A stretch of DNA of 64,000 bases from Deltaproteobacteria bacterium (GTDB lineage: Bacteria; Myxococcota_A; Polyangia; Haliangiales; Haliangiaceae), in contig JACCTC010000237.1 in the NCBI GenBank assembly GCA_013812655.1, positions 33,251-97,250 on the forward strand, read 5' to 3'. The position numbers were made by a program, and so were the translations under genes. The notes under the pieces are model-generated. The model was not told the origin of the DNA. It saw only the letters and a program-made list of their open reading frames with translations, and searched no databases. Positions 27,301 to 35,525 of this stretch are shown here, piece after piece; position 1 is the stretch's first letter, and each line of letters starts with the position of its first letter.

Positions 27301-28039
27301 CCAGCACGTCGTTACGCGGATCGAGCTCGGTGATCTCGTTGACCGTGTTGGCCACCACGTCGGCCATATCCGCCTCGTCCTCGCGCGGCGGCCGGTACAG
27401 CACATCGACCGGATACGTCCGACCCGAGACCTCGATGATCGGCGCGCCGCCGAAGAACGTCGCGAACCGATCGGTCTCGAGTGTCGCCGAGCTGACGATC
27501 ACGCGCAGCTCGGGGCGCTGCGGCAACAGCCGCTTGAGGAAGCCGAGGAGGAAGTCGATGTTGAGGCTGCGCTCGTGTGCCTCGTCGATGATGATCGTGT
27601 CGTATGCGCGGAGCAGCGGGTCGCCCTGGATCTCGGCGAGCAGGATGCCGTCCGTCATGAACTTCACGTACGAATTCCGCTTCACCTTGTCGTTGAAGCG
27701 AACCTTGTATCCGACGACGTCGCCGAGCTCGGTCTCGAGCTCGTCGGCCACGCGCGCGGCCACGCTGGTCGCCGCGATCCGTCGCGGTTGCGTGCAGCCG
27801 ATGTACGAATTCGCGGCGCGCCCCATCGCGAGGCAGATCTTCGGTAACTGCGTCGTCTTGCCCGAGCCCGTCTCGCCGGCGACGATGATCACCGGGTGCT
27901 CGTCGATCGCATTCGCGATGTCGATGACGCGCGCCGTGATCGGCAGGTTCTCGGGGAACCGGACGCGCTCGCTCAGCCGGAGCCCGGGCCGCAGCACGCT
28001 CGGCGGCGGCAGTTCGAGAGGGGCAGGAGATCCAGTCAT
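24317..28039 (-). CDS. hrpA: ATP-dependent RNA helicase HrpA
   Basis: This 1240-residue DEAH-box helicase matches HrpA, which resolves stalled ribosomes or RNA structure in E. coli (about 1300 residues there). Helicase motifs are GETGSGKTTQLPKIC, the DEAH box in IIIDEAHERSLNIDF, SSATLETDR and the QRKGRCGR motif VI. The C-terminal HrpA-specific region is present. The ATG at 28039 was used because the frame further upstream has no homology. It lies between the partner-switching cluster and a lipoprotein gene but has no clear functional tie to them. Confidence 0.95.
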   Translation of the reverse strand: MTGSPAPLELPPPSVLRPGLRLSERVRFPENLPITARVIDIANAIDEHPVIIVAGETGSGKTTQLPKICLAMGRAANSYIGCTQPRRIAATSVAARVADELETELGDVVGYKVRFNDKVKRNSYVKFMTDGILLAEIQGDPLLRAYDTIIIDEAHERSLNIDFLLGFLKRLLPQRPELRVIVSSATLETDRFATFFGGAPIIEVSGRTYPVDVLYRPPREDEADMADVVANTVNEITELDPRNDVLVFLPGEREIREAVAELEQRALPHTVLLPLYARLPAAEQQRVFQSAPQRRVVLATNVAETSLTIPGIVYVVDTGVARMNRYNVRTGVTQLHVEPVSKASADQRKGRCGRTESGICFRLYEEQDYTARPAHTDPEIKRVGLAGVILRMKALDLGKIESFPFLDPPQKRAIDEGYRVLEEIGAISEDGRLTRLGEQLGRLPLDPRLGRMILGGRDEGALREVVIIAAALGLQDPRERPHAAQQRADEAHRKFKDEGSDFAGYLKLWTFWQEARERSTRNQLYKLCRENFLSFNRMREWEDIHAQIVRVMRELEFAPNAQPASGEQIHRALLPGLLSKIGMWNVESRIYVGARQTRFQLHPSSGLARKPPQWVMAAELVETSQLFARSVAKIDPTWLEKTGGSLCKRSHGDPHWELKAAQVVAKEQVTLYGLPIVKDRKVSYAPFDQPLCRELFITHALVRQEYTTRATFMAHNRRLLDEVQHLRDKARRSDMLADENTLWTFFDQRLPDDVFSGKTFELWRRDAEAREPTILELSRADILLDEAQELSPERYPDQLTVRGATMSLTYRFEPGEDDDGIIASVPLALLPQLDPEVLAWTIPGWHEDKIRALLDSLPKPLRKALMPLDDLARHLSNTVRPFDGPMLPALERAIQERTGERVPRDAWDLRAIPAHLALSFRVVDDNERTIAGSRDLADLQRTLGHRAKELWARAPRARYERSGLRSWDLDTLPISVTLEVGGRTLLAYPALVETETAVDVRLLESAAAAATATREGLRRLFLLQLDTTLAKLEAKLPGALVQPSRKHIVLRAIDEAFQLTDPDTFPRTKPAFTARLADGRGLLPGVLVQLGRTAVELSVELDKVRAALKPLAGRPGPTRTAIEDIGSQLRYLVPADLMRITPVSRLGHITRYLKAILVRLQRLSHDPQKDLQKATQVTPFWQSYQKKRDELDARGHRVPELEELGWLIEEFRVQIFAPELKAAVPVSAQRLQDVWSRLTR

Positions 28040-28109
28040 GGCCGCGCGGTCAAGGTACGTAGCACCTCGGTCGCACGATGTCGCGAGCAGGGCGCCGTGG
28101 AGCGCCCCG

Positions 28110-29063
28110 TCAGGTGTGCTGATTGGAGTGGTCGAAGATGTTGATCGACTTCGGCCGCACCACGAAGTCACGGTAGCGCCCGCGGAAGTCGATGAGCCCG
28201 ATGATCTCGGTCTGCTTGCCGAGGTCGAGGTTCACGACGAACTGGGTGACCGACTCGAAGACCTGGTACAGGCCGAGGCCGGCGCCGCCGTCCTTCTGGT
28301 CGAGCTGATCGGTACCCTTGCGGAAGCACTTCGCGAGGTACTGGAGGACCGTACCGCTGGTCAGCGAGCCATAGGGATCCGCGACCGCGATGCCGAGGCG
28401 CTGGCCGTCGACGCACATCGTGACGTCGATCTGCTCGTCCGGCTGCAGCGTGACTTCCTGGGTCCGCGGGAAGTGCGCGTAGAGCGCGCGTCCATGGTTG
28501 TCGCGCGGTGCGTTGTACAGCGCGTTGGTGACGAGCTCGTCGACGACCGTGCAGAACAACTCGGTGTGGCGGCTCGAGACACCGGCGTCGGTGGCGAACC
28601 GGCGCGCGACCTCGAACACCTCGTCACGTTGACTGGTGCCGTGGATCGCGAGGGTCTTCGTCGTCGCGCCGGCGCGGAAGTACCTGTCGACGCCGAAGAT
28701 CTCGCCGCGCAACATCTTCTGGAGCGTCACGGACAGCTCGTCGGCATCGAGCGCGTCGCTGCGCGCGAGGATGTTCATGAGCTGGCGCTCGCCGAACAGG
28801 ATCGCGAGCTCGGGCCGATCGAACTCGCTGAGGTAGACGACCAGCCGGCCCTGCACCCGCAGATCGTCGAAACGATCGAAGAAGGCGCGGCGATGCTCGG
28901 CGGCGATTGCGTCGTAGCTCGCGACGACGATGTCGATCGGCTCGCCGATGAGCGGCAGCGCGCCCGTCGAGCAGCAGACGACAACATCGTCGACGGTCGC
29001 TCGCAGCACGTCGCCGATGATGCGTGTGCGCCCCGGATCATTCTCGATGACAAGCGCCCGCAT
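28110..29063 (-). CDS. Receiver-like plus RsbW-type ATPase protein of the partner-switch cluster
   Basis: This 317-residue protein has an N-terminal receiver-like domain lacking an obvious phospho-Asp site (VIENDPGRTRIIGDVLR) and a C-terminal HATPase domain of the anti-sigma type (VVDELVTNALYNAP, VADPYGSLTSG, GGAGLGLYQVF). In SpoIIAB/RsbW proteins such a domain phosphorylates a Ser on a STAS protein; that role is inferred here. It begins by overlapping the stop of the Ser/Thr kinase gene by one base (TGATG), so the two are co-translated. The nearest STAS proteins are that kinase and the product at 33939-34421. Confidence 0.85.
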   Translation of the reverse strand: MRALVIENDPGRTRIIGDVLRATVDDVVVCCSTGALPLIGEPIDIVVASYDAIAAEHRRAFFDRFDDLRVQGRLVVYLSEFDRPELAILFGERQLMNILARSDALDADELSVTLQKMLRGEIFGVDRYFRAGATTKTLAIHGTSQRDEVFEVARRFATDAGVSSRHTELFCTVVDELVTNALYNAPRDNHGRALYAHFPRTQEVTLQPDEQIDVTMCVDGQRLGIAVADPYGSLTSGTVLQYLAKCFRKGTDQLDQKDGGAGLGLYQVFESVTQFVVNLDLGKQTEIIGLIDFRGRYRDFVVRPKSINIFDHSNQHT

Positions 29064-31204
29064 CAGCCGGCTTGCGGATTCACGCCGGATTCACCGCGCG
29101 TGGCCCGGGCGGGGACTCCCGTCGGGGTCTTGTCGGCAGGAAGCCATTCGCCATGCTCGACGGCGGCGGCGGCGAGGTCGGCCAGCCATGCGGTCATGTC
29201 CCGCTGGGTGGTTGGCGTTCCGAGCTCCATGAGGACGTGCTCGAGGTCGTGTTGCATGTCGATCGCCGCGGCGTACCGGTCTGCGATCGATCGTGACAGC
29301 GCGCGCGCGAGGATGGCGGTGAGCGTGGGCGGCAGGTCGGTCCGCGCCATCGCTGGCACGATCGCCTCGTGCGCGGCGCGCATCGCCGCGACCTCGTCGT
29401 CGCGCCGGAAGGGGGCGATGCCGCTGAGCATCTCGTAGAGCACGAGCCCGACGGCGTAGATATCGGTGTGATAGCCGATCGGCCCGTGCTCCGGATCGAT
29501 CTGCTCCGGCGCCATGTACGCGAGCTTGCCCTTGAGGACGCCGGGCCGCGTGCCGACGCCAGCACCGCCCGCCGCGCCGACTGCTTTTGCGATCCCGAAG
29601 TCCGAGACCTTCACCGCGCCCTGCATCGACAGCAGCAAGTTCGGCGGCGAGATGTCACGGTGAACGAGCCCGCACGCCCCGCCGGTGTCGTTCGTCAGCG
29701 AGTGTGCCGCGTGCAGCCCGGCGCAGACGTCGGCGGCAACCCGGCAGGCGAACGCGACCGGGATCCGAAGCGCGAGCACCTGCGTCGCCTTGAGGACCGC
29801 GCGCAGATCCCAGCCGGCGACGTACTCCATCGCGATGAAGTGGTTGCCGTCGTCGGTGCACAGGTCGAAGATCTGCACGACGTTGGGGTGCGAGATCTGC
29901 GCGGCGAGTCGCGCCTCGCGCAGGAACATGTCGATGAAGTTGTCGCTCGACGCGAGCATCGGGAGGATGCGCTTCAGCGCGACACGCTTCTCGAACCCGC
30001 GCAGCCCATGTTGCTTGGCGAGGAAGACCTCGGCCATGCCGCCGATGCCGATGCGCGCGAGGATCTGATACTTCCCGGCGATCCGGTCGGGATGTGCGGT
30101 GGGCGTGCCGAACGCGAGCAGAGACGGGATTCCGGGGCTCGTAGCCTCGTCCTCGTCGCGCGGCGCGATGCCTGGCCGCGCCTCGAGGTACGCGAGCACC
30201 TCGCGCGGCACGCATGTCGCGAGCAGCGGTGTCAGGATCTCGGCGAGCTCCGGATCGACGACGCCAGCGTGCGCGCTACCGCATCGCGAGCACACGTTAG
30301 GAGGGTTCCCGAGCCGGCTCGCGTCGATCTCGACCGAGTGCGAGAAATGGCAGGCGAAGCAGTGGAACGGTATGTACGCCGAGATGATACGACCGGTGAG
30401 CCGCTGGCGATCCGCCTCGGGCAGCGCGCGAATGAGGAACGGCGGCAGCCGCGCGAAGTAGAGCTGGATCGTCGAGACATCGGCGAGCGCCAGCAGCCGC
30501 TGTAGATCCGAGGTTGCCGTGGTGATCCCGGCGCCGATCACGACGACGGTGCCCTCGAGCCCATCGACCAGGCGGTGGATCCGGACCTTGGTGTCGAGAG
30601 CGCCGCTGAGCCACAGGCTCGTGACCTGGCCGTGGACTTCCTTGCGGACGCGGAACTTGTCGGCCCCGGCACTGGATTCGCCGGAGAGCAGGCGCTCGGC
30701 AAGCGCAGGCGGCGACGGTCGTGCGTTCGAGGCGACATGCGAGAAGTAGCTCTCGGGGACGTCATCGAACTCCGCCTGCGCGCCGCACGACTCGCAGATC
30801 GCCTCCGGGACCGTGCCCTTCGCCGCCATCTCCCACTTCGTGCGCAGATCCATCAGCCGCTCGGTGGCGGTTCCGCAGCTCTCGCAAAGGTAGGGCAGGT
30901 ACAGCGAGAGGATCTCGCCCTGGCACGCGAAGCCCGCGACCATGTTGAACTGCGCGACCAAGGGCGGACGGCAGCCGATGAAGCCGAGGTACGTCGCCGC
31001 GCTGTGGGACAGCATCCGCATCCACTCGCGCACGCCATAGGACGTGATGCGGGTGACCCCGGATAGATCGAGCATGACGACGCCGCTCGCGGCGAGCACC
31101 TTACGATCGAAGTCGGCGTCGATCGTACCCACCAGGGTGAGCAGCGTGGCGCCCGGGATGTCCATCCGCGTGATCTGCAGCGCCGCGGGTACACCCACTC
31201 CCAT
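29063..31204 (-). CDS. Ser/Thr protein kinase with two N-terminal STAS-zinc modules
   Basis: This 713-residue fusion starts with a STAS-like domain (about residues 10-105; LDLSGVTRITSYGVREW) and a zinc ribbon (C107, C110, C137, C140) that ends in EFDDVPESYF. A second STAS-zinc module follows (about 184-312; HCFAC and CSRCG). The kinase domain (about 378-650) has the Gly loop GIGGMAEV, catalytic K411, HRDISPPN with D517 and SDFG with D535, so it should be active. The first STAS has Tyr where SpoIIAA-type proteins have the phospho-Ser before Gly. It overlaps the RsbW-like gene and diverges from the kinase-phosphatase gene at 31265. Confidence 0.88.
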   Translation of the reverse strand: MGVGVPAALQITRMDIPGATLLTLVGTIDADFDRKVLAASGVVMLDLSGVTRITSYGVREWMRMLSHSAATYLGFIGCRPPLVAQFNMVAGFACQGEILSLYLPYLCESCGTATERLMDLRTKWEMAAKGTVPEAICESCGAQAEFDDVPESYFSHVASNARPSPPALAERLLSGESSAGADKFRVRKEVHGQVTSLWLSGALDTKVRIHRLVDGLEGTVVVIGAGITTATSDLQRLLALADVSTIQLYFARLPPFLIRALPEADRQRLTGRIISAYIPFHCFACHFSHSVEIDASRLGNPPNVCSRCGSAHAGVVDPELAEILTPLLATCVPREVLAYLEARPGIAPRDEDEATSPGIPSLLAFGTPTAHPDRIAGKYQILARIGIGGMAEVFLAKQHGLRGFEKRVALKRILPMLASSDNFIDMFLREARLAAQISHPNVVQIFDLCTDDGNHFIAMEYVAGWDLRAVLKATQVLALRIPVAFACRVAADVCAGLHAAHSLTNDTGGACGLVHRDISPPNLLLSMQGAVKVSDFGIAKAVGAAGGAGVGTRPGVLKGKLAYMAPEQIDPEHGPIGYHTDIYAVGLVLYEMLSGIAPFRRDDEVAAMRAAHEAIVPAMARTDLPPTLTAILARALSRSIADRYAAAIDMQHDLEHVLMELGTPTTQRDMTAWLADLAAAAVEHGEWLPADKTPTGVPARATRGESGVNPQAG

Positions 31205-31264
31205 TGCCTAGGATGTTACCGGCGCCGTCACTTGGATGATAGTCTGGATGCTCGGGGTGTGGAC

Positions 31265-33919
31265 ATGTCGCTAGGACAACGCTTTGTCGCGCGCGTACGC
31301 GGGCTCGACATCGGCATATTGCCGACGGACTCGCCCGAGCAGCGGCTCGCCAAGGCAGGTCTCGTCATCACCGCGACGGGCATGGGCCTCGTGGCGGTCT
31401 TCTACGCGGTCGCGTTCTTGCTCGTCGATCGCCAGATCTCCGGCTGGATCCCGGGAGCGTACTCGATCGTTTCGGTGATCAGCATCGTCGCGTTCGCGGT
31501 GACGAAGCGATACGAGGTCTTCCGGTTCAGCCAGATCATCTTGATCTTGTTCCTGCCGTTCTGCCTGCAGTGGAGCCTCGGTGGCTTCGCCCAGTCGGGA
31601 TCGATGGCCGGTTTCGGCTTCCTCGCGATCGTCGGCGCGCTCGTGTTCCACGGAACCAGGCAGGCCCTGTGGTGGTACCTCGGGTTCATCGGGCTGCTGA
31701 TCTTCTCGGCCATCATCGATTCCTACCTCAGGGCGCGGGTTCTGCCGCTCGGCTCGGCGGCGATCACGCTCATGGGCGCGGCCAACATCATCGGCACGAC
31801 GGTCACGATCTTCTTCGTGGTGCGCTACACGCTCGATCGTTCCCAGCGCACCCTCGAGGAAGTCCGCGAGCAGCGCATGGCAGCCGAAGTTGCCGGGCAG
31901 AAGATCGCGGAGCAAGCGGAACAGCTGAAGGAAGTCGATCGCGCGAAGACGCTGTTCTTCGCGAATGTCTCGCACGAGCTGCGGACCCCACTTACCCTCC
32001 TCCTCGGACCGTTGCAGTCGACGCTCGGCGAGAAGGGCTTGACCGACGATCAGCGCCGCCGCCTCACCCTGGCTTCCCGCAACGGGCGCCGGCTGATGCG
32101 ACAGATCAACTTGCTCCTCGACATCACGAAGGCCGAAGCCGGGCAGATGAAGCTCGATCTGTCGACGCAGGATCCCGTCGACATCGCGCGACTCGTGGTC
32201 GAAGAGTCGACGCCAGCCGCCCGCGCGCGACAGATCGAGATGACTCTCCGAGCCGTGGGGCAGGTTGGCCTTGTCGAGGTCGACCGCGACCGGATCGATC
32301 AGATCCTGCTGAACCTGGTCTCGAACGCGATCAAGTTCACCCCGGAGGGGGGCCGCATCGAGGTTCGCGTCGAGCGCGAGGACCAGCAGATCATCTATAC
32401 CGTCGCGGATACTGGCATCGGGATTCCGGCGGCCGAGATCCCCAACCTGTTCCAGAGCTTCAAGCAAGCGCAGCGCGTCGGCGGCGACAACGCTGCAGCG
32501 ATGTACCGCCAGGATCACCAGGGCACAGGCCTTGGCCTCGCGCTCGCGAAGCAGCTGGTCGAGCTGCACGGCGGCATGATCGCGGTGCATAACCAGCCGG
32601 TCGGGACCGGCAGCATCTTCGTGGTGCGCCTACCGATCGTGGTCTCGGGCGCGACTGCAACGGCGCCGGCCACGGAGGCGTTCACGCGCACGAACCGCGC
32701 GCAGGTCGATCTCGCGGATATCGAGGCCCAGCTCCCGGCCGAGACCGTCCCTGCCAAGAGCGTGTCGGCGGACGATGGCGTCGTCAGGCCACGCGTCCTC
32801 GTCGTCGACGATCACGCCGACGTCCGGACCTTCTTGCGCGACGTCCTCGGCAGCCGCTACCAGATCATAGACGCCTGCGATGGCCAACAAGGTATCGATC
32901 GCGCGCTCGCCGAGCGTCCCGACCTGATCATCTCCGACGTCATGATGCCGCGGCGCAGTGGCTTCGAGCTTGTCGAGGAGCTCAAGGCGAATCGCCATAC
33001 GCGCGCGATCCCGATCATCCTGCTCACCGCCCGCGGCGGCAGCGAGCGCGCCGTCGAGGGATTGCAGCGCGGCGCCGACGACTACCTGTCCAAGCCGTTC
33101 GATCCTGCCGAGCTCGTGGCCCGCGTAGGCTCGCTGCTCCGCATGACCAAGCTCGAGCGCGAGCTCTCGGAGATCAACAGCGTCATGGAGGAGGAGCTCC
33201 AGGCCGCGCAGCTGATCCAGGCGAGCCTGATGCCGAGCGAAGGTCCCGTCATGCCGGGGCTCGACGTTGGCGGTGACATGATCTCGGCGACCCAGCTCGG
33301 TGGCGACTTCTTCGACTTCCTGCCGTTCACGACGACGACCGGCGATCGCCGGCTCGGCATCGCGATCGGCGACGTCACCGGTCATGGTGCTGGCTCGGCG
33401 CTCGTCACCGCCGTTGCGCAGGCGTCGATGCAGACGAACACGAACGTCGACTCGCTGCCGGTCAACGTCCTGAATGCGCTGAACCAGGTGATCCTCGGCT
33501 CGACCAAGGGCAAGCGGTTGATGACCTTCTTCTACGGGCTGTTCGACGTCCGCACGCAGACCCTGCGATACGCGAACGCGGGACACACGTTCCCGTGGAT
33601 CCTGAATGCGCGCACGCGATCCGTGAAGCCACTGACGCAACCCGGGGTGCCGCTCGGGCTCGATCACGGGTCGAAGTTCAACGAGCGCTCGGTCACCCTG
33701 ACGAGCGGCGATACCCTCGTGCTGTTCTCCGACGGCGTCATCGAGGCCGAGAAGGAAGGCAAGGCGTACGGCATCAAGCGCCTGCAGAAGCTGATCTGGG
33801 ACAAGCACGAGCTGCCTGCCCGGGGGATCGCGCAGGAGGTCATCCAGGACGCGCTGCGGTTCTGCGAGCAACGCAAACCCAATGACGACATGACCACCAT
33901 CGTGATGAAGCTGTCATGA
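31265..33919 (+). CDS. Membrane histidine kinase-REC-PP2C (SpoIIE/RsbU-like) protein
   Basis: This 884-residue protein has about six N-terminal membrane helices (roughly residues 30-190), a coiled coil, a dimerisation domain with FANVSHELRTPLT (H237), an ATPase domain (NLVSNAIKFT, ADTGIGIP, GTGLGLALAKQL), a receiver with phospho-Asp in ISDVMMPRRSG (D558) and Lys in YLSKPF (K610), and a C-terminal PP2C phosphatase (from ~residue 645; GGDFFDFLP, GDVTGHGAGSALVTA, FSDGVIEAE). PP2C of the RsbU type dephosphorylates STAS proteins. The ATG at 31265 is chosen over an earlier TTG. It is followed 20 bases later by the STAS gene, its probable substrate. Confidence 0.93.
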   Translation: MSLGQRFVARVRGLDIGILPTDSPEQRLAKAGLVITATGMGLVAVFYAVAFLLVDRQISGWIPGAYSIVSVISIVAFAVTKRYEVFRFSQIILILFLPFCLQWSLGGFAQSGSMAGFGFLAIVGALVFHGTRQALWWYLGFIGLLIFSAIIDSYLRARVLPLGSAAITLMGAANIIGTTVTIFFVVRYTLDRSQRTLEEVREQRMAAEVAGQKIAEQAEQLKEVDRAKTLFFANVSHELRTPLTLLLGPLQSTLGEKGLTDDQRRRLTLASRNGRRLMRQINLLLDITKAEAGQMKLDLSTQDPVDIARLVVEESTPAARARQIEMTLRAVGQVGLVEVDRDRIDQILLNLVSNAIKFTPEGGRIEVRVEREDQQIIYTVADTGIGIPAAEIPNLFQSFKQAQRVGGDNAAAMYRQDHQGTGLGLALAKQLVELHGGMIAVHNQPVGTGSIFVVRLPIVVSGATATAPATEAFTRTNRAQVDLADIEAQLPAETVPAKSVSADDGVVRPRVLVVDDHADVRTFLRDVLGSRYQIIDACDGQQGIDRALAERPDLIISDVMMPRRSGFELVEELKANRHTRAIPIILLTARGGSERAVEGLQRGADDYLSKPFDPAELVARVGSLLRMTKLERELSEINSVMEEELQAAQLIQASLMPSEGPVMPGLDVGGDMISATQLGGDFFDFLPFTTTTGDRRLGIAIGDVTGHGAGSALVTAVAQASMQTNTNVDSLPVNVLNALNQVILGSTKGKRLMTFFYGLFDVRTQTLRYANAGHTFPWILNARTRSVKPLTQPGVPLGLDHGSKFNERSVTLTSGDTLVLFSDGVIEAEKEGKAYGIKRLQKLIWDKHELPARGIAQEVIQDALRFCEQRKPNDDMTTIVMKLS

Positions 33920-33938
33920 CGCCGACCAAGGAGGCACG

Positions 33939-34421
33939 GTGAGGGGCCTGAGCTGGAAGATCTCTCGCGATGGCGAGCGCTCCGTGGTGCAGCTGAAGGG
34001 CTCCATCGACGAGACCGCCGGCTTCGTCGATCTGGTCGACGAGCTCGGCGCCACGCGCACGATCCGCCTCGACCTCGGCGGCGTGCAGCGCATCAACTCG
34101 TCGGGCGTCCGCGAGTGGATCACCTTCATCCGCAAGCTGCCACCTGGCAGCCCCGTCGAGCTCGAGCGCTGCACGCCCGTGCTCGTCTCGCAGCTCAACG
34201 TCATCAACCGGTTCGCGGGCGACGCCCGGGTCCTCTCGGTCTACGCGCCATTCGTCTGTCCGCACTGCAAGCACGAGGAAAACGTGCTGCTCGACGTCGG
34301 CGCAGGACGCTCCAAGCTTTCACTCGGGTCGGTGAAGTGCTCGAGCTGCCGCAAGCCCAGCGAGTTCGATGACGTCGAGGATGCGTACTTCGCGTTCCTC
34401 GACCCCGACGCGGAGCGCTGA
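33939..34421 (+). CDS. STAS-zinc protein, probable partner-switch substrate
   Basis: This 160-residue protein has a SpoIIAA/RsbV-like STAS domain with LDLGGVQRINSSGVREW (Ser55 is the candidate phosphoserine) followed by a zinc ribbon (C107, C110, C134, C137) ending KPSEFDDVEDAYF. The same STAS-ribbon layout occurs in the Ser/Thr kinase at 29063-31204. The GTG start is supported by AAGGAGG four bases upstream. It follows the PP2C gene by 20 bases. It should be phosphorylated by the ATPase or kinase and reset by the PP2C, by analogy with known partner switches. Confidence 0.9.
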   Translation: MRGLSWKISRDGERSVVQLKGSIDETAGFVDLVDELGATRTIRLDLGGVQRINSSGVREWITFIRKLPPGSPVELERCTPVLVSQLNVINRFAGDARVLSVYAPFVCPHCKHEENVLLDVGAGRSKLSLGSVKCSSCRKPSEFDDVEDAYFAFLDPDAER

Positions 34422-34614
34422 CTACCAGTCCTCGTCGTCGCTCTGCGTACCCAACGGCCTCGTGGGTCGGGCTGCACATCAGACCATCTCGGATCCGATG
34501 TCGTAGAACGGCGCATCCCGACTCGTGAATGGCGAGCCAGATCTGCCTGGCATGCGGCCTCCGAAAACCGTAGCGTAGCGGGTCGATGTTCGAGCACGTC
34601 ACGCCGAGGAGCTC

Positions 34615-35525
34615 ATGAGTCTCGACCGCAGCGACAAGGACGCGCGCAATCCTTCCACTACGGAGCAATCCGCGCCAGCGCACGTGGGCATCGGCAAGAG
34701 CACCCATGTCGAGGCCGACAGCGAAGCGGAAGATAACGGGGCTGCACCCGACCAGGCCGGCAAGCCTTATCGATCACTGTTCCGTCCCGGCGCGAAAAGG
34801 ACGGCATTGCAGCCAAGGGCGGCGGTAGTGCCTTGCCAGACGGGCTTCGCCAGCGGTTCGAGCGCTCCCTCGGGAAAGATCTTGGCCACGTCCGGGTGCA
34901 CACGGATGAAGCCTCGGAGATGGCGACCGAGGCGGTGGGCGCGAAGGCCTTTGCGCACGGGGCCGACATTCACTTCGCAAAAGGCCAGTTCAGCCCCGGC
35001 TCCGAAGGGGGCGACCAGCTGATCGCACACGAGGTCGCACACACGGTGCAGACCGGCGGCACCACCGATGCGGGTCCGCAATTCAAGCTCGACGTCAGCC
35101 AGCCTGGCGAGCCGGCCGAGGTCGAGGCCGACGCTGCTGCGGACGCGATGGTGAAGGGCGCGCCGGCCAGCGTGAGCGCGCAGGGGGCGAAGATCCACCG
35201 TAGCCCGCTCTCCTCGGCCGCCGCGGCACCGAAGGCCGCGACGCCAGGCTTTCAGCAGAACGAGCAGGTCGACCACAAGAAGATCGCCGCGATGATCACG
35301 AGCGTCAACACGCTCAGCGAGCACATCGGCGATCGTGCGTCGACCACCGGTGACGAGTGCCAGGTCCTGCTGACCACGCTGACAGCCGGCGGCACCGGCG
35401 GCGTCGTGGGCGGGATGAACAAGCTGGCGGACACGTTCGCCTCGGCGGCGCTGAACTTCGAGAAAGAGCTCGGCGCCGCGCTGAAGGCGAACGCGCCGGC
35501 GAAGGCACAGATCGCCGCGATCGTG
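34615..35525 (+). pseudogene. DUF4157 protein, N-terminal part (frameshifted)
   Basis: This is the N-terminal portion of a large protein. It starts at ATG 34615 with GAGGAG three bases upstream. After about 60 residues the frame breaks at 34795-34798 (AAAA); one extra A would rejoin it to the frame carrying LPDGLRQRFERSLGKDLGHV and HFAKGQFSPGSEGGDQLIAH, ending in HEVAHTVQ, a zinc-protease HEXXH motif typical of DUF4157. Many DUF4157 proteins are linked to extracellular contractile injection systems, but none of those genes is in the window. The frame breaks again near 35526-35530. It may be intact in the genome if these are assembly errors. Confidence 0.75.

Noticed and set aside
27330..29438. 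A 702-residue plus-strand frame
   Set aside because: It is antisense to HrpA, the RsbW-like gene and the kinase; no family is seen and GC-rich coding DNA often gives such frames.
34795..34798. Programmed -1 frameshift at the AAAA run of the DUF4157 gene
   Set aside because: The zero-frame codons GCG AAA do not form a good slippery heptamer, and a second break without any slippery site occurs downstream; a base loss is simpler.
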